The notes under the pieces were generated by a model. The model was not told the DNA's origin. It saw nothing but the letters and a program-made list of their open reading frames with translations, and made no database searches. From contig NZ_ATVH01000011.1 in the NCBI RefSeq assembly GCF_000420625.1, positions 248,001-312,000 of the forward strand: 64,000 nt of DNA. Direction: 5' to 3'. How positions within the stretch are numbered: position 1 is the stretch's first letter; every line of letters begins with the position of its first letter. Made by a program: the position numbers and the translations under genes. Below, in pieces: positions 18,712 through 27,701 of this stretch. The stretch is from Fodinicurvata sediminis DSM 21159 (lineage in GTDB: Bacteria; Pseudomonadota; Alphaproteobacteria; Kiloniellales; DSM-21159).

Positions 18712-19440
18712 ATGACTATGGAATTTCTGTTCCAGGAAGACCCTTATCTGAAAAGCTGTCGGGCCCGTATCACGGAAAGTTCACCTGAAGGTGTGTTCTT
18801 CGATCGCACGGTTTTCTATCCCGAAGGAGGTGGCCAGCCTGGAGACACCGGCATTATGCGCCTGTCTTCCGGGGCTGAGGTCTCAATTACAGATACCCGC
18901 AAGCACGGCGTTCAAGATCAGGATATCCTGCATGTTCTGGCAGAAGACTCCACTATACCTGAGGTCGGGGAAGAAGTTGAATTGCAGATCGACTGGGAGC
19001 GCCGACACAGGCTGATGCGCATGCATACAAGCCTTCATTTGCTCTGTTCGCTTGTCGATGGCGATGTCACTGGCGGACAGATTTCCGACGGCAAAGGACG
19101 CCTGGATTTCAACCTTCCTGACGGAGCACCTGACAAGTCCTGGTTGACGGACGAACTCAATGATCTAATCAGGCGTGCCATTCCGGTTTCGGTAATCTGG
19201 GCAAGCGATGAAGAACTGGACAAGACCCCAGAGCTTGTAAGGACCATGTCCGTCAAGCCGCCGCGCGGTAGTGGGCGTGTGCGCATGTTGCAGATAGAAG
19301 GTGTCGACCTGCAGCCCTGTGGAGGAACCCATGTCAGCAACACCAGTGAAATCGGCACCCTGGAAGTCGGAAAGATCGAAAACAAGGGGCGACAGAATCG
19401 CCGCATAAACTTGCGTTTTGCCAAGCAGGAAACAGCTTGA
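18712..19440 (+). CDS. alaX: Alanyl-tRNA editing protein AlaX
   Basis: The free-standing editing domain shares the alanyl-tRNA synthetase second additional domain. Zinc ligands are visible as H105-TSL-H109 and C203/H207 in PCGGTH. The N-terminal EGGGQPGDTG motif (about residues 38-47) marks the AlaX-M class, which hydrolyses Ser-tRNA(Ala). GAGGAG lies just ahead of the start; the ATG directly abuts the cysK stop, and its own stop overlaps the sseA start (TGATG). The tight packing with two cysteine-metabolism genes suggests mischarging control linked to Ser/Cys pools, which is inference. Confidence 0.92.
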   Translation: MTMEFLFQEDPYLKSCRARITESSPEGVFFDRTVFYPEGGGQPGDTGIMRLSSGAEVSITDTRKHGVQDQDILHVLAEDSTIPEVGEEVELQIDWERRHRLMRMHTSLHLLCSLVDGDVTGGQISDGKGRLDFNLPDGAPDKSWLTDELNDLIRRAIPVSVIWASDEELDKTPELVRTMSVKPPRGSGRVRMLQIEGVDLQPCGGTHVSNTSEIGTLEVGKIENKGRQNRRINLRFAKQETA

Positions 19441-20324
19441 TGACAGATCCAGCCAACCCGCTTGTTTCAACCGAGTGGCTCGAAAAGAATCTTGCCACTC
19501 CGGATGTCCGCGTCGTGGACGCCACCTACTACTTGCCGGTGGAAGACGGTGATGCCCGCGCAGAATATGAACAGGAGCATATTCCAGAGGCCGTCTTCTT
19601 CGATATCGATGCCATTAAGGACGACAGTAATTCGCTTCCGCATATGCTGCCTTCACCTGAAGTTTTCTCTTCCAAGGTCCGCAAACTTGGACTTGGCGAT
19701 GGCACACGCATTGTCGTCTATGATCGCAAGGGTTTGATGTCCGCGCCGCGGGTCTGGTGGATGTTTCGCGTCTTCGGGCACCGGGATGTCTATGTGCTCG
19801 ATGGTGGGCTGCCCAAGTGGAAGGCTGAACAACGTCCGCTGGATGACCACCCTGTCCTCCCCGAAGAGCGGCATTTTACGGCCCGTTTCGACACAACACG
19901 TGTCCGGGATCTCAATAAGATTCTGGGCAACATAGAGTCCAAGGCAGAGCAGCTCGTTGATGCACGAAGCGCAGGGCGTTTCGAGGGTCGGGATCAGGAA
20001 CCCTGGCCGGGGCGTCAATCGGGGCGAATCCCCGGCAGCTACAACGTGCCCTACACGAACCTGATCGATTCCCAAAGCGGATGCCTGAAAGCCCCTGACG
20101 CGTTACGACGCCAATTCGAGGATGCAGGCGTCGACCTCCAGGCGCCAATCGTTACATCCTGTGGCTCGGGAATCACTGCAGCTGCGCTTGCCATGGCGCT
20201 AGATATTCTCGGGCACCGTGATGTTGCTCTTTATGATGGTTCCTGGGCTGAATGGGGTTTGAGTGACAAACTTCCAATCGAAAAAGGTCCGGAAGCGAGC
20301 GCGTCAGTTTCCACGGAAAGATAG
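19440..20324 (+). CDS. sseA: 3-Mercaptopyruvate sulfurtransferase
   Basis: Two rhodanese domains are visible. The N-terminal one is inactive (APRVWWMFRVFGH region). The C-terminal one carries the catalytic Cys241 in SCGSGITA, the loop that distinguishes mercaptopyruvate from thiosulfate sulfurtransferases. The enzyme moves sulfur from 3-mercaptopyruvate to thiols or cyanide and helps in cysteine breakdown and persulfide formation. ATG at 19440 shares bases with the alaX stop; a TTG one codon upstream is also in frame but less likely. The product is 294 residues. It forms a tight unit with cysK and alaX. Confidence 0.93.
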   Translation: MTDPANPLVSTEWLEKNLATPDVRVVDATYYLPVEDGDARAEYEQEHIPEAVFFDIDAIKDDSNSLPHMLPSPEVFSSKVRKLGLGDGTRIVVYDRKGLMSAPRVWWMFRVFGHRDVYVLDGGLPKWKAEQRPLDDHPVLPEERHFTARFDTTRVRDLNKILGNIESKAEQLVDARSAGRFEGRDQEPWPGRQSGRIPGSYNVPYTNLIDSQSGCLKAPDALRRQFEDAGVDLQAPIVTSCGSGITAAALAMALDILGHRDVALYDGSWAEWGLSDKLPIEKGPEASASVSTER

Positions 20325-20380
20325 TCATTTCAGACAACCCCAACAAATCACCTGATATTGACGACCTGGGCACAGGCGAG

Positions 20381-21337
20381 GTGCAAGCATGTATTGCACT
20401 GTGGGATGAATGCGGACTTTTGGTTCCACACAACAACCCGCAGGAGGATATCGCCCTCTTTCAGGCTGCTCCTTCGGCTCGGGTTCTGGTCGCACAACTG
20501 GATGAAAAGATTGTTGGAACTGTCTGTGTGGGCCACGATGGCCATCGTGGCTGGCTCTATTATCTGGCGGTCAGTTTGGCACACCGCCACCAAGGAATAG
20601 CCAAGGCTTTGCTGAACAGGGCCGAGGAATGGCTTTCTGCTCAGGCGATCCGCAAGGTGCAACTGATGATTCGCCCTGACAATCAATCCGTTGCCGCTTT
20701 TTATCAGAAGCAAGGCTACCAACTCACGCCCCGTGCGGTTATGGCCAAATGGCTTTCGAAGGGCGCAGATTCATCAGCCTCGTCGGGCAGTACCGACTAC
20801 CTAAACACAACAATCACCTATCTGGAGATGACGTCTACGCCTGGATTCACTGACACCGAGCTAAAGCTTCCAGAAGACTGCCAGCTACGCCAGGCAAACA
20901 AACTGCCCCCTTCATTCTACCGCTACCTCTATAACACCGTGGGGGAACCGTGGCTTTGGTGGGAAAGACGTATACTAAGCGATGATGAATTGGAGGCCAT
21001 CCTGCATGAAAGCGGGCATGAAGTGCACGTTCTCTACCGTGGAGGTGTTCCGGCAGGATTCGGGGAGCTTGAACGCAAACAGGATGGAAGCGTCGAACTT
21101 GCCTACTTCGGTCTCCTTCCGGACTTCATCGGTCAAGCGCTTGGCCCGATATTCCTCAAGTCGATCGTGCAACTGGCCTGGCAAGCTACAGCGACAAAGA
21201 CCCTGAAGGTCAACACCTGCAATCTGGATCATCCACGTGCGCTCGCTCTTTATCAATCGGTCGGTTTCTCCACTACGTCACGAGAAACGAGGCGCATCAT
21301 CAATCCTCGGTCTCTAGGGCTGTTCAACAAGGTCTGA
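20381..21337 (+). CDS. Tandem GNAT acetyltransferase with unclear start
   Basis: Two GNAT folds are fused. The first (about 1-130) resembles YpeA-type acetyltransferases, with the acetyl-CoA loop around AHRHQGIAKALL. The second (about 150-315) contains PWLWWERR and ends with LYQSVGFSTTSRETRRI. Acceptor substrates are unknown. The first in-frame conventional start is GTG at 20381, but the frame stays open back to 20267 and the 18 codons before the GTG read like a GNAT first strand. An ATT at 20327, with GGAAAG six bases upstream and just after the sseA stop, would give a complete first domain. Either a rare start codon is used or the N-terminus is shortened. Confidence 0.75.
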   Translation: MQACIALWDECGLLVPHNNPQEDIALFQAAPSARVLVAQLDEKIVGTVCVGHDGHRGWLYYLAVSLAHRHQGIAKALLNRAEEWLSAQAIRKVQLMIRPDNQSVAAFYQKQGYQLTPRAVMAKWLSKGADSSASSGSTDYLNTTITYLEMTSTPGFTDTELKLPEDCQLRQANKLPPSFYRYLYNTVGEPWLWWERRILSDDELEAILHESGHEVHVLYRGGVPAGFGELERKQDGSVELAYFGLLPDFIGQALGPIFLKSIVQLAWQATATKTLKVNTCNLDHPRALALYQSVGFSTTSRETRRIINPRSLGLFNKV

Positions 21338-21519
21338 GAGGACCATCAAAACCGCCTGCCAACATGCCGATTCAGAATCTTATTCTCCTGTATTTTCAGG
21401 AGCTTGAATATTGGTTTCAAGAATCTCTTCAAATTTTTCACATAGCTGCTACAACTGGATCAGGCTGTATAGCCAGAAACTTACAACTGATAAAACAATG
21501 AACAGGATAGGGTAGATTC
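21338..21519 (+). promoter_or_regulatory. Leader/promoter region of the aap operon
   Basis: This 182-base gap holds two adjacent short inverted repeats: CTCCTG/CAGGAG (21385-21402) and CTTGAA/TTCAAG (21403-21421). The surrounding bases are AT-rich relative to the flanking genes. The structures could end transcription of the preceding cluster or regulate aapJ; no T-run follows either, so a terminator is not claimed. AGGGTAG lies before the aapJ ATG. Confidence 0.35.
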
Positions 21520-22545
21520 ATGACTCTCAAATCATTCCTGGCTGCCGGCGCCTTTGTTGCCGCCTCTGCTGTTGCCATGCCTGCCATGGCTGGCGAAACG
21601 CTTGATGCCGTTCGGGATCGTGGCGAACTGCGCTGTGGTGTGAACACAGGTCTTGCCGGCTTTAGCAATCCTGATAGTGAAGGCAATTGGCAGGGCCTGG
21701 ATGTGGATGTCTGCAAAGCAATAGCAGCTTCTATTCTGGGCGATGCTGACGCTGTCAGCTACACCCCTCTAACCGCACAGCAGCGTTTCACGGCGCTTCA
21801 GTCTGGTGAAGTGGACGTCCTGTCTCGCAACACGACATGGACCCTGACCCGTGACACCTCCCTGGGCCTGCACTTTGCCCCGATCACTTTCTATGACGGT
21901 CAGGGCTTCATGGTGCGTAAGGAACTTGGCGTCGAAAGTGTGCATGATTTGGACGGTGCCACCGTCTGTGTTCAGCCGGGCACGACGACGGAGTTGAACC
22001 TCGCGGATTTCTTCCGTGCCAACGAGATGGACTTCGAGCCGGTGGTCATAGAGGACTTCGAGGAAGTCAATGCGGCCTACTTCGCAGGCCGTTGCGATGC
22101 TTACACGACTGACTCCTCGGGCTTGGCCTCCGTTCGTTCCACAGCGCCGGATCCCACCGCACACATGATCCTGCCGGAAATCATCTCCAAGGAACCCTTG
22201 GGGCCGGCCGTACGCCAGGGCGATGACGAGTTCTTCAACATCGTCAAGTGGGTGGTTTATGCCCTGATCGAGGCCGAGGAATATGGCGTAAATTCCGAGA
22301 ACCTCGAAGAGATGCGCGAGACCAGCGAGAATCCTGGTATCAAGCGTTTGCTGGGTGCTGAACCCGGCATGGGCGAGCACCTGGATCTCGAAGAAGACTG
22401 GGCTTACAACGCGATCGAAGCCGTTGGCAACTACGGGGAAATCTTTGAACGCAATGTCGGTCCGGATACCGATCTGGGTCTCGAGCGCGGCATCAACGGG
22501 CTCTGGACTGATGGCGGCCTGATGTACGCCATGCCGGTACGGTAA
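21520..22545 (+). CDS. aapJ: General L-amino acid ABC transporter, periplasmic binding protein
   Basis: The 341-residue protein has a Sec signal peptide (cleavage likely after A24 in AMA|GE) and the class 3 solute-binding fold. GELRCGVNTGLAGFS and GLDVDVCKAIAA are typical of AapJ/BztA. It would bind a broad range of L-amino acids in the periplasm and hand them to AapQM. It heads the aapJQMP operon. A stable hairpin follows the stop codon, which fits the common pattern where the binding protein is made in excess over the membrane subunits. Confidence 0.95.
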   Translation: MTLKSFLAAGAFVAASAVAMPAMAGETLDAVRDRGELRCGVNTGLAGFSNPDSEGNWQGLDVDVCKAIAASILGDADAVSYTPLTAQQRFTALQSGEVDVLSRNTTWTLTRDTSLGLHFAPITFYDGQGFMVRKELGVESVHDLDGATVCVQPGTTTELNLADFFRANEMDFEPVVIEDFEEVNAAYFAGRCDAYTTDSSGLASVRSTAPDPTAHMILPEIISKEPLGPAVRQGDDEFFNIVKWVVYALIEAEEYGVNSENLEEMRETSENPGIKRLLGAEPGMGEHLDLEEDWAYNAIEAVGNYGEIFERNVGPDTDLGLERGINGLWTDGGLMYAMPVR

Positions 22546-22556
22546 GCACGTCAAGC

Positions 22557-22594
22557 AAAGGGCCGCGCTGGCTTTTGTCGCCGGGCGGCCCTTT
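22557..22594 (+). terminator. Attenuator-like hairpin between aapJ and aapQ
   Basis: AAAGGGCCGC (22557-22566) pairs perfectly with GCGGCCCTTT (22585-22594); the 18-base loop can add a GGC/GCC pairing. Only a weak T-tract follows, so partial termination or stabilisation of the aapJ 3' end is more likely than a full stop. Confidence 0.55.
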
Positions 22595-22678
22595 CGCGTG
22601 TTATCCCCTTCCCTGACCTGGCGCATGAAGAGCGTCCGGTTTTCTTGATTGGCAGGCTCGGGAACGAGGAGTTCGACC

Positions 22679-23869
22679 GTGACGGTACCCGCCGGAGTCG
22701 ACACAGACAGGAAAGGTGTGTCTGCAATCTGGAACGACCCGCAGACACGCGGAATCATATACCAGGCTCTTGCCCTCATCCTTGTTGTTCTTGTCGGCTG
22801 GTTTCTCTTCTCCAATACCCTCCAGAACTTGGAGGAGAGAAACATTTCGACAGGTTTCGGTTTCCTGGACCGAAGCGCGGGCTTCTCGATCAGTGAATCC
22901 CTTGTGGACTATGAGGCTTCGGATACCTACGGGCGCGCCTTCCTTGTTGGCCTGCTCAATACGTTTCAGGTCGCTCTTCTGGGGATTTTCCTGGCAACGA
23001 TTCTTGGAACGATCGTCGGTATACTGAGGCTCTCGACGAACTGGCTTGTCGCCAAATTGGCCTCGGTCTATGTCGAGGTCCTGCGCAATATCCCCGTCCT
23101 GCTACAATTGTTCGTATGGTATGGGGTCATTACGGTCAGCCTCCCCTCCCCGCGACAAGCCTTCGAACCCATGCCAGGTGTCTTCCTCAGCAATCGCGGA
23201 TTCATGATTCCCGCTCCTGTCGAAGACCCGGCCTATAGCTATATGGGTATCGCCTTCGCGGTCGCGATCCTGCTCAGTATTACTCTGCGTATCTGGGCAA
23301 GAAGGCGGCAATACCTAACCGGGGCGCAGTTTCCTGTTTTTCCCTGCAGTGTGGGAATGCTGATCGGCCTGCCGATTCTGGGATGGCTCATTGGTGGCGC
23401 ACCTGTCGTTTTTGAACTTCCCGTCCTTCAGGGCTTCAACTTTCAAGGTGGCATCACCCTCTCGCCTGAGTTTGCAGCACTTCTGCTTGGTTTGACGACC
23501 TACACGTCTGCCTTCATTGCGGAAATTGTCCGTGGCGGTATTCTCGGGGTCGATTATGGACAGACCGAAGCGGCAGCTTCACTGGGATTGAGGCGCGTGC
23601 GCATTCTGCGGTTCATCATCCTGCCTCAAGCCTTGCGCCTTATTGTACCGCCAACAACCAGCCAGTATCTCAACCTGACCAAGAACAGTTCTCTTGCAGT
23701 GGCGATCGGTTACCCGGATCTGGTGTCCGTCGGCAATACCACATTGAATCAAACTGGTCAGGCGATTGAGGCTGTCACGATTTTCATGGCCGTATATCTC
23801 TCATTCAGTCTGTCAATCTCGGTGTTCATGAACTGGTACAACAGCCGTATTGCACTGGTGGAGCGCTGA
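22679..23869 (+). CDS. aapQ: General L-amino acid ABC transporter, permease
   Basis: This is an inner-membrane permease of the HisM/GlnP class with the large extra membrane section typical of AapQ/BztB (about 396 residues). The C-terminal half holds the EAA loop that contacts the ATPase (QTEAAASLGLRRVRILRFI). The frame is open from TTG 22649, but GTG at 22679 has GAGGAG seven bases upstream and is chosen. With AapM it forms the transmembrane pore of the Aap importer. Four bases separate its stop from aapM. Confidence 0.93.
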   Translation: MTVPAGVDTDRKGVSAIWNDPQTRGIIYQALALILVVLVGWFLFSNTLQNLEERNISTGFGFLDRSAGFSISESLVDYEASDTYGRAFLVGLLNTFQVALLGIFLATILGTIVGILRLSTNWLVAKLASVYVEVLRNIPVLLQLFVWYGVITVSLPSPRQAFEPMPGVFLSNRGFMIPAPVEDPAYSYMGIAFAVAILLSITLRIWARRRQYLTGAQFPVFPCSVGMLIGLPILGWLIGGAPVVFELPVLQGFNFQGGITLSPEFAALLLGLTTYTSAFIAEIVRGGILGVDYGQTEAAASLGLRRVRILRFIILPQALRLIVPPTTSQYLNLTKNSSLAVAIGYPDLVSVGNTTLNQTGQAIEAVTIFMAVYLSFSLSISVFMNWYNSRIALVER

Positions 23870-23872
23870 CCC

Positions 23873-24979
23873 ATGACAATGTCTGACACTCAGCAAGAAA
23901 GCAAAACCTACCAGCGACCGCCATTGGCACGTATTGGCGCCATTGGCTGGTTGCGTGCCAATCTTTTCAACACCTGGTACAACTCGCTCCTGACGATCCT
24001 GATCCTCTGGATGTTCTACAAAATCATCCCTCCTTTCGTTAATTGGGCACTCTTCGATGCTGTATGGGGGAAAGTGGAATCCACGGTTTGCCGGCAAACG
24101 GATGGAGCCTGCTGGGCCTTTCTCTATGAGAAGGCCAACCTAATTCTTTTCGGGCTTTACCCTTTCGAAGAGCAGTGGCGCCCCACGATCGCAATGCTGA
24201 TCTTCATTGCTGTCGTAGCCACAAGCTGCCATCCGAGCGCCTGGCGCAAGTCGCTGATCCTTGCATGGGTCATCGCTGTGCCTGCCATCGCTATCCTGAT
24301 GTGGGGGGGCATTCTTGGGCTCAGCTATGTCCCCAATACCCGCTGGGGTGGGCTGCCCCTGACCCTGCTTCTTTCGGGAGTTGGCCTGATGTTCGGCTTC
24401 CCGATTGGCGTGTTGCTTGCACTGGGACGCCGCTCGAACATGCCGGCGATACGAACCCTGTGTGTGACCTATATCGAACTGATCCGTGGCGTCCCACTCA
24501 TCACGATCCTCTTCATGGCATCGGTGATGTTTCCACTTTTCCTGCCCACGGGACTGACAATCGATAAACTGTTGCGCGCTCAGATCGGTCTGATCATGTT
24601 TGCCTCCGCCTATCTGGCAGAAGCCGTGCGTGGTGGGCTACAATCTCTGCCCAGCGGTCAGTATGAAGCGGCTGACAGTCTAGGTTTGAGTTATTGGAAG
24701 AAGATGCGGTTGATCATTTTGCCGCAGGCCCTGCGCATATCGATCCCTGCACTTGTGAACAGTTTCATAAGCTTCTTCAAGGATACATCACTGGTCATCA
24801 TCATCGGCCTTTTCGACCTGATGGGCGCCACGAAGGCGGCTCTGACCGATGCTGCCTGGCGTGGTTTCTACAAGGAAGCCTATCTATTCACGGCCGTCAT
24901 CTATTTCGTCTTCTGCTTTTTCATGTCGAAATACTCGCAGTACCTGGAACAGCGCCTGAATGTCGGCACACGGCGCTAG
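23873..24979 (+). CDS. aapM: General L-amino acid ABC transporter, permease
   Basis: The 368-residue second permease has the AapM-type N-terminal extension with a Cys-containing loop ([10 protein letters not shown]) before the core permease fold. The ATPase-contacting EAA loop is [19 protein letters not shown]. It pairs with AapQ in the Aap complex. ATG 23873 and ATG 23879 are both possible starts; a GGAG lies further upstream than ideal for either. It sits between aapQ and aapP with very short spacers. Confidence 0.94.
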   Translation: MTMSDTQQESKTYQRPPLARIGAIGWLRANLFNTWYNSLLTILILWMFYKIIPPFVNWALFDAVWGKVESTVCRQTDGACWAFLYEKANLILFGLYPFEEQWRPTIAMLIFIAVVATSCHPSAWRKSLILAWVIAVPAIAILMWGGILGLSYVPNTRWGGLPLTLLLSGVGLMFGFPIGVLLALGRRSNMPAIRTLCVTYIELIRGVPLITILFMASVMFPLFLPTGLTIDKLLRAQIGLIMFASAYLAEAVRGGLQSLPSGQYEAADSLGLSYWKKMRLIILPQALRISIPALVNSFISFFKDTSLVIIIGLFDLMGATKAALTDAAWRGFYKEAYLFTAVIYFVFCFFMSKYSQYLEQRLNVGTRR

Positions 24980-24992
24980 GAGAAACGAAACC

Positions 24993-25766
24993 ATGAGCAC
25001 AGCCAAGAATCAGACTCCAGCCAACAAGGGTGATACCGTCATCGAGATCAAGGATCTCAACAAATGGTTCGGCGATTTTCAGGTTCTGCGCGATATCAAT
25101 ATGAATGTTGCGTCAGGCGAGAAGATCGTGATCTGCGGGCCATCCGGATCCGGTAAATCAACACTGATCCGCTGCATAAATGCCTTGGAGGAACACCAGA
25201 AGGGCAGCATCGTTGTCGATGGAATTTCCCTGACGAACAACCTCAAGAACATTGACGCTGTGCGCCGTGAAGTCGGCATGGTGTTTCAGCAATTCAATCT
25301 CTTCCCTCACCTGACGGTGATGGACAACCTGACCCTAGCTCCTATCTGGGTTCGCAAAATCCCCAAGAAAGAAGCCGAGGAAACGGCCATGTACTATCTG
25401 GAACGGGTCAAGATTCCGGAACAGGCCGATAAATATCCTGGCCAGCTCTCAGGCGGGCAGCAGCAACGCGTTGCCATCGCTCGCTCGCTGTGCATGAAGC
25501 CCAAGATCATGCTCTTCGACGAGCCCACCTCGGCACTTGACCCCGAGATGATCAAGGAAGTCCTTGAGGTCATGACCCAATTGGCCGAGGAAGGGATGAC
25601 CATGCTTTGCGTGACGCACGAAATGGGTTTTGCTCGCACGGTCGCCAACCGGATCGTCTTCATGGACTATGGAGAGATCGTCGAACAGAATGATCCTGAG
25701 GAGTTCTTCCACAATCCCAAGTCGGATCGCCTCAAACTGTTCCTGGGGCAGATCCTGCATCATTGA
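24993..25766 (+). CDS. aapP: General L-amino acid ABC transporter, ATPase
   Basis: The protein carries Walker [10 protein letters not shown]-loop [12 protein letters not shown], signature LSGGQQQR, Walker B IMLFDEP and H-loop VTHEM, all intact. It closely fits polar amino-acid ABC ATPases (GlnQ/AapP). It powers import through AapQM. The frame is open 11 codons further upstream into aapM, but GGAG eight bases before ATG 24993 sets the start (257 residues). Its last 35 bases overlap a small gene on the opposite strand. Confidence 0.95.
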   Translation: MSTAKNQTPANKGDTVIEIKDLNKWFGDFQVLRDINMNVASGEKIVICGPSGSGKSTLIRCINALEEHQKGSIVVDGISLTNNLKNIDAVRREVGMVFQQFNLFPHLTVMDNLTLAPIWVRKIPKKEAEETAMYYLERVKIPEQADKYPGQLSGGQQQRVAIARSLCMKPKIMLFDEPTSALDPEMIKEVLEVMTQLAEEGMTMLCVTHEMGFARTVANRIVFMDYGEIVEQNDPEEFFHNPKSDRLKLFLGQILHH

Positions 25767-25956
25767 TTGAGGGGCGCAGTCCCTTCTTCCTCAAAACATA
25801 CTCCAGTTTCTTGACTGCGAGTTCCTTCAATGCAGCCTCTCCACGCGAAGGCTGCCCCACGATCGAGACTTCTATCAAAGTCTCGGGGTCGACAGCGGAC
25901 ACTTTCACATAAGCGCCCACGCGTATGAATTCGATCAAGGCTTCACGATGCGGCAT
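25732..25956 (-). CDS. Small conserved protein (DUF6898-like)
   Basis: The 74-residue product has the run [19 protein letters not shown], then EVSIVG and KKLEYVL. I recall this pattern as a small alphaproteobacterial family (DUF6898) of unknown function; that is memory, not a search. Its 3' end overlaps the 3' end of aapP by 35 bases on the opposite strand. No obvious ribosome site precedes the ATG. The patterned, family-like sequence is the main reason to call it. Confidence 0.6.
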   Translation of the reverse strand: MPHREALIEFIRVGAYVKVSAVDPETLIEVSIVGQPSRGEAALKELAVKKLEYVLRKKGLRPSINDAGSAPGTV

Positions 25957-26024
25957 ACGAGCAAGATAGGAAGCTGTTCATAAAATAAGTCTTAACGCTG
26001 CACATGCAGCTCTTCTGAAACAGG

Positions 26025-26053
26025 AACGGCCCGGTCTATTCAACCGGGCCGTT
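26025..26053 (-). terminator. Terminator hairpin between the DUF6898-like gene and livK
   Basis: AACGGCCCGGT and ACCGGGCCGTT form a perfect 11-bp stem with a seven-base loop, 27 bases after the livK stop. It is well placed to end the leftward liv operon. The T-tract on that strand is poor (CCTGTTTC). Confidence 0.6.
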
Positions 26054-26080
26054 CACTTTCATCCAGCAGAAGAGATGGGC

Positions 26081-27193
26081 TTACATTTCGCTGTATTCAC
26101 CGTCTTCCCAGATATACCAGACATAGTTCGGGTCGGCCGGATCGCCCTTTTCGTCAAAGGTGATCTCTCCAATCACGGTGTTGAAGGTGTTGCCCTTGAT
26201 GGCTTCTGACAGGGTCATTGTATCGAATGAACCGGTCTCCTCGGCAGCCTGGGCCCAGACCTGGACCGCAGCATAGGTGTAGAGGGTATAACCTTCGGGC
26301 TCATAACCATCTTCACGAAAGTCCGCAACCAGTTCCTCTGCTTCCGGCAGCTTCCGCGGATCCGGTGCAAAGGTCATGATGGTGCCTTCGCCGGCATCGC
26401 CGGTGATGTTCCAGTATTCCTCGGTTACGAGCGCGTCACCGGAAACGAGCTGTGGCTCATAGTTCTGTTGACGCGCCTGGCGGATCATGAGGCCGGCTTC
26501 CGTGTGATACCCACCCACGTAGATGGCCTTGATACCCTCGGATTTCAGTTTCGAGACGAGTGCGGAGTAGTCACGTTCACCGGCCGTATAGGCTTCGTAA
26601 ACGCCCTCTTCGACTCCCCGTTCGTTCAACTGAGCCTTTGTCTGGTCGGCCAGGCCTTTGCCGTAGGCGGTCTTGTCGTGAAGAATCGCAATTTCACCGC
26701 TCTCATAATTCTCAGCCAGATACTTCCCGGCAACGATACCCTGGGCATCATCGCGTCCGCATGTGCGGAACACGTTGTACCAGCCTTCTTCAAAGGGCTT
26801 GTCCGTGAAGTCCGGATTGGTCGAGGCCGGAGAAATCTGAAGAATATCGGATTCCATGTAGACCGAAGAGGCCGGGATCGACGAGCCGGAACAGAAATGT
26901 CCGGCAACGAACCGCACGCCCTCTCCCGCCAGTTTGTTTGCGGCAGCCACCGCCTGCTTCGGGTCACAAGCGTCATCCTCGATCAGTCCGACCACCTCTT
27001 CACCATTCACGCCACCATTGGCGTTGAGGTCTTCCACTGCCTTTTCAAGGCCGCGCTGCATCTGTTCGCCAAAAGAGGCATACTGGCCTGTCAATGGGCC
27101 GACAGTCGCGATTTGCACTTCGGCCTGAGCTGCCGCAAGGGTGGCGCCGGAAAAAGCGACCGCCGCGGCAACAGCTATAGAGAACTTATTCAT
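26081..27193 (-). CDS. livK: Branched-chain amino acid ABC transporter, binding protein
   Basis: The 370-residue protein has a Sec signal peptide (first about 24 residues) and the type I periplasmic-binding fold of the Leu/Ile/Val family: VQIATVGPLTGQYASFGEQM, GLIEDDACDPKQAV, FVAGHFCSGSS. The last pattern and the C-terminal VWYIWEDGEYSEM are typical of alphaproteobacterial LivK/BraC. It would capture branched-chain or related amino acids for LivHMGF. It is last in the operon, after a 152-base gap, so it may also have its own promoter. Confidence 0.94.
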   Translation of the reverse strand: MNKFSIAVAAAVAFSGATLAAAQAEVQIATVGPLTGQYASFGEQMQRGLEKAVEDLNANGGVNGEEVVGLIEDDACDPKQAVAAANKLAGEGVRFVAGHFCSGSSIPASSVYMESDILQISPASTNPDFTDKPFEEGWYNVFRTCGRDDAQGIVAGKYLAENYESGEIAILHDKTAYGKGLADQTKAQLNERGVEEGVYEAYTAGERDYSALVSKLKSEGIKAIYVGGYHTEAGLMIRQARQQNYEPQLVSGDALVTEEYWNITGDAGEGTIMTFAPDPRKLPEAEELVADFREDGYEPEGYTLYTYAAVQVWAQAAEETGSFDTMTLSEAIKGNTFNTVIGEITFDEKGDPADPNYVWYIWEDGEYSEM

Positions 27194-27345
27194 TCCTTGT
27201 ACTCCCTGTTAGATACCGGAAAGTCCTTTCCAAAGCTGCACCATCTTCCGGCGGCGGGGCTGATCCCCATGATGCAGCTGTCACTTGAGCCCATAATGGG
27301 GCTGATAGGGCAGCGATGTGGTGTGATCTTACCCACCTCTTGAAT

Positions 27346-27690
27346 TCAGCCCTCTTTCTCTCTCCAACTCAATATGCCGGGTCTTTCATAGATCCAGGGA
27401 TACTGATTGATCATCTTCCGAACCTGAGTCACACGATAGGAAAACAGCATGATGCCGATCAGGATCAGTGAATTCACGAGATATCCGATTGGGTGTAGCA
27501 GAACCCCTTCGAAAAGCGCATAGGTCAGGAAGCGATCCGCAAACCCCAGCAAGAAACCATATGGCAAAGCCTGCCAGGACGGCAGCCAGTTGTTCGCAAG
27601 TGCTTGCCCGGACAGATAGGACAACCCTCCAAAGAGGATCAGCGTCAATCCGACAAAAACGGCAGGCTGTGTTCCGAGAAATTCGTACAT
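27346..27690 (-). CDS. Small membrane protein of the liv operon (DUF6867-like)
   Basis: The 114-residue protein has three hydrophobic segments (about 10-30, 43-63, 70-88) and a conserved-looking tail (QVRKMINQYPWIYERPGILSW). I recall it as the small DUF6867 protein often found between livF and livK in alphaproteobacteria; the role is unknown. GAGGAGG six bases before ATG 27690 fixes the start against a TTG five codons upstream. It starts 12 bases after the livF stop. Confidence 0.75.
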   Translation of the reverse strand: MYEFLGTQPAVFVGLTLILFGGLSYLSGQALANNWLPSWQALPYGFLLGFADRFLTYALFEGVLLHPIGYLVNSLILIGIMLFSYRVTQVRKMINQYPWIYERPGILSWREKEG

Positions 27691-27701
27691 TCGAGTCCTC
27701 C

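Noticed and set aside
21769-22845. Leftward open frame of 358 codons antisense to aapJ and aapQ
   Set aside because: Crosses two real genes and the hairpin between them, and has no protein-like features.
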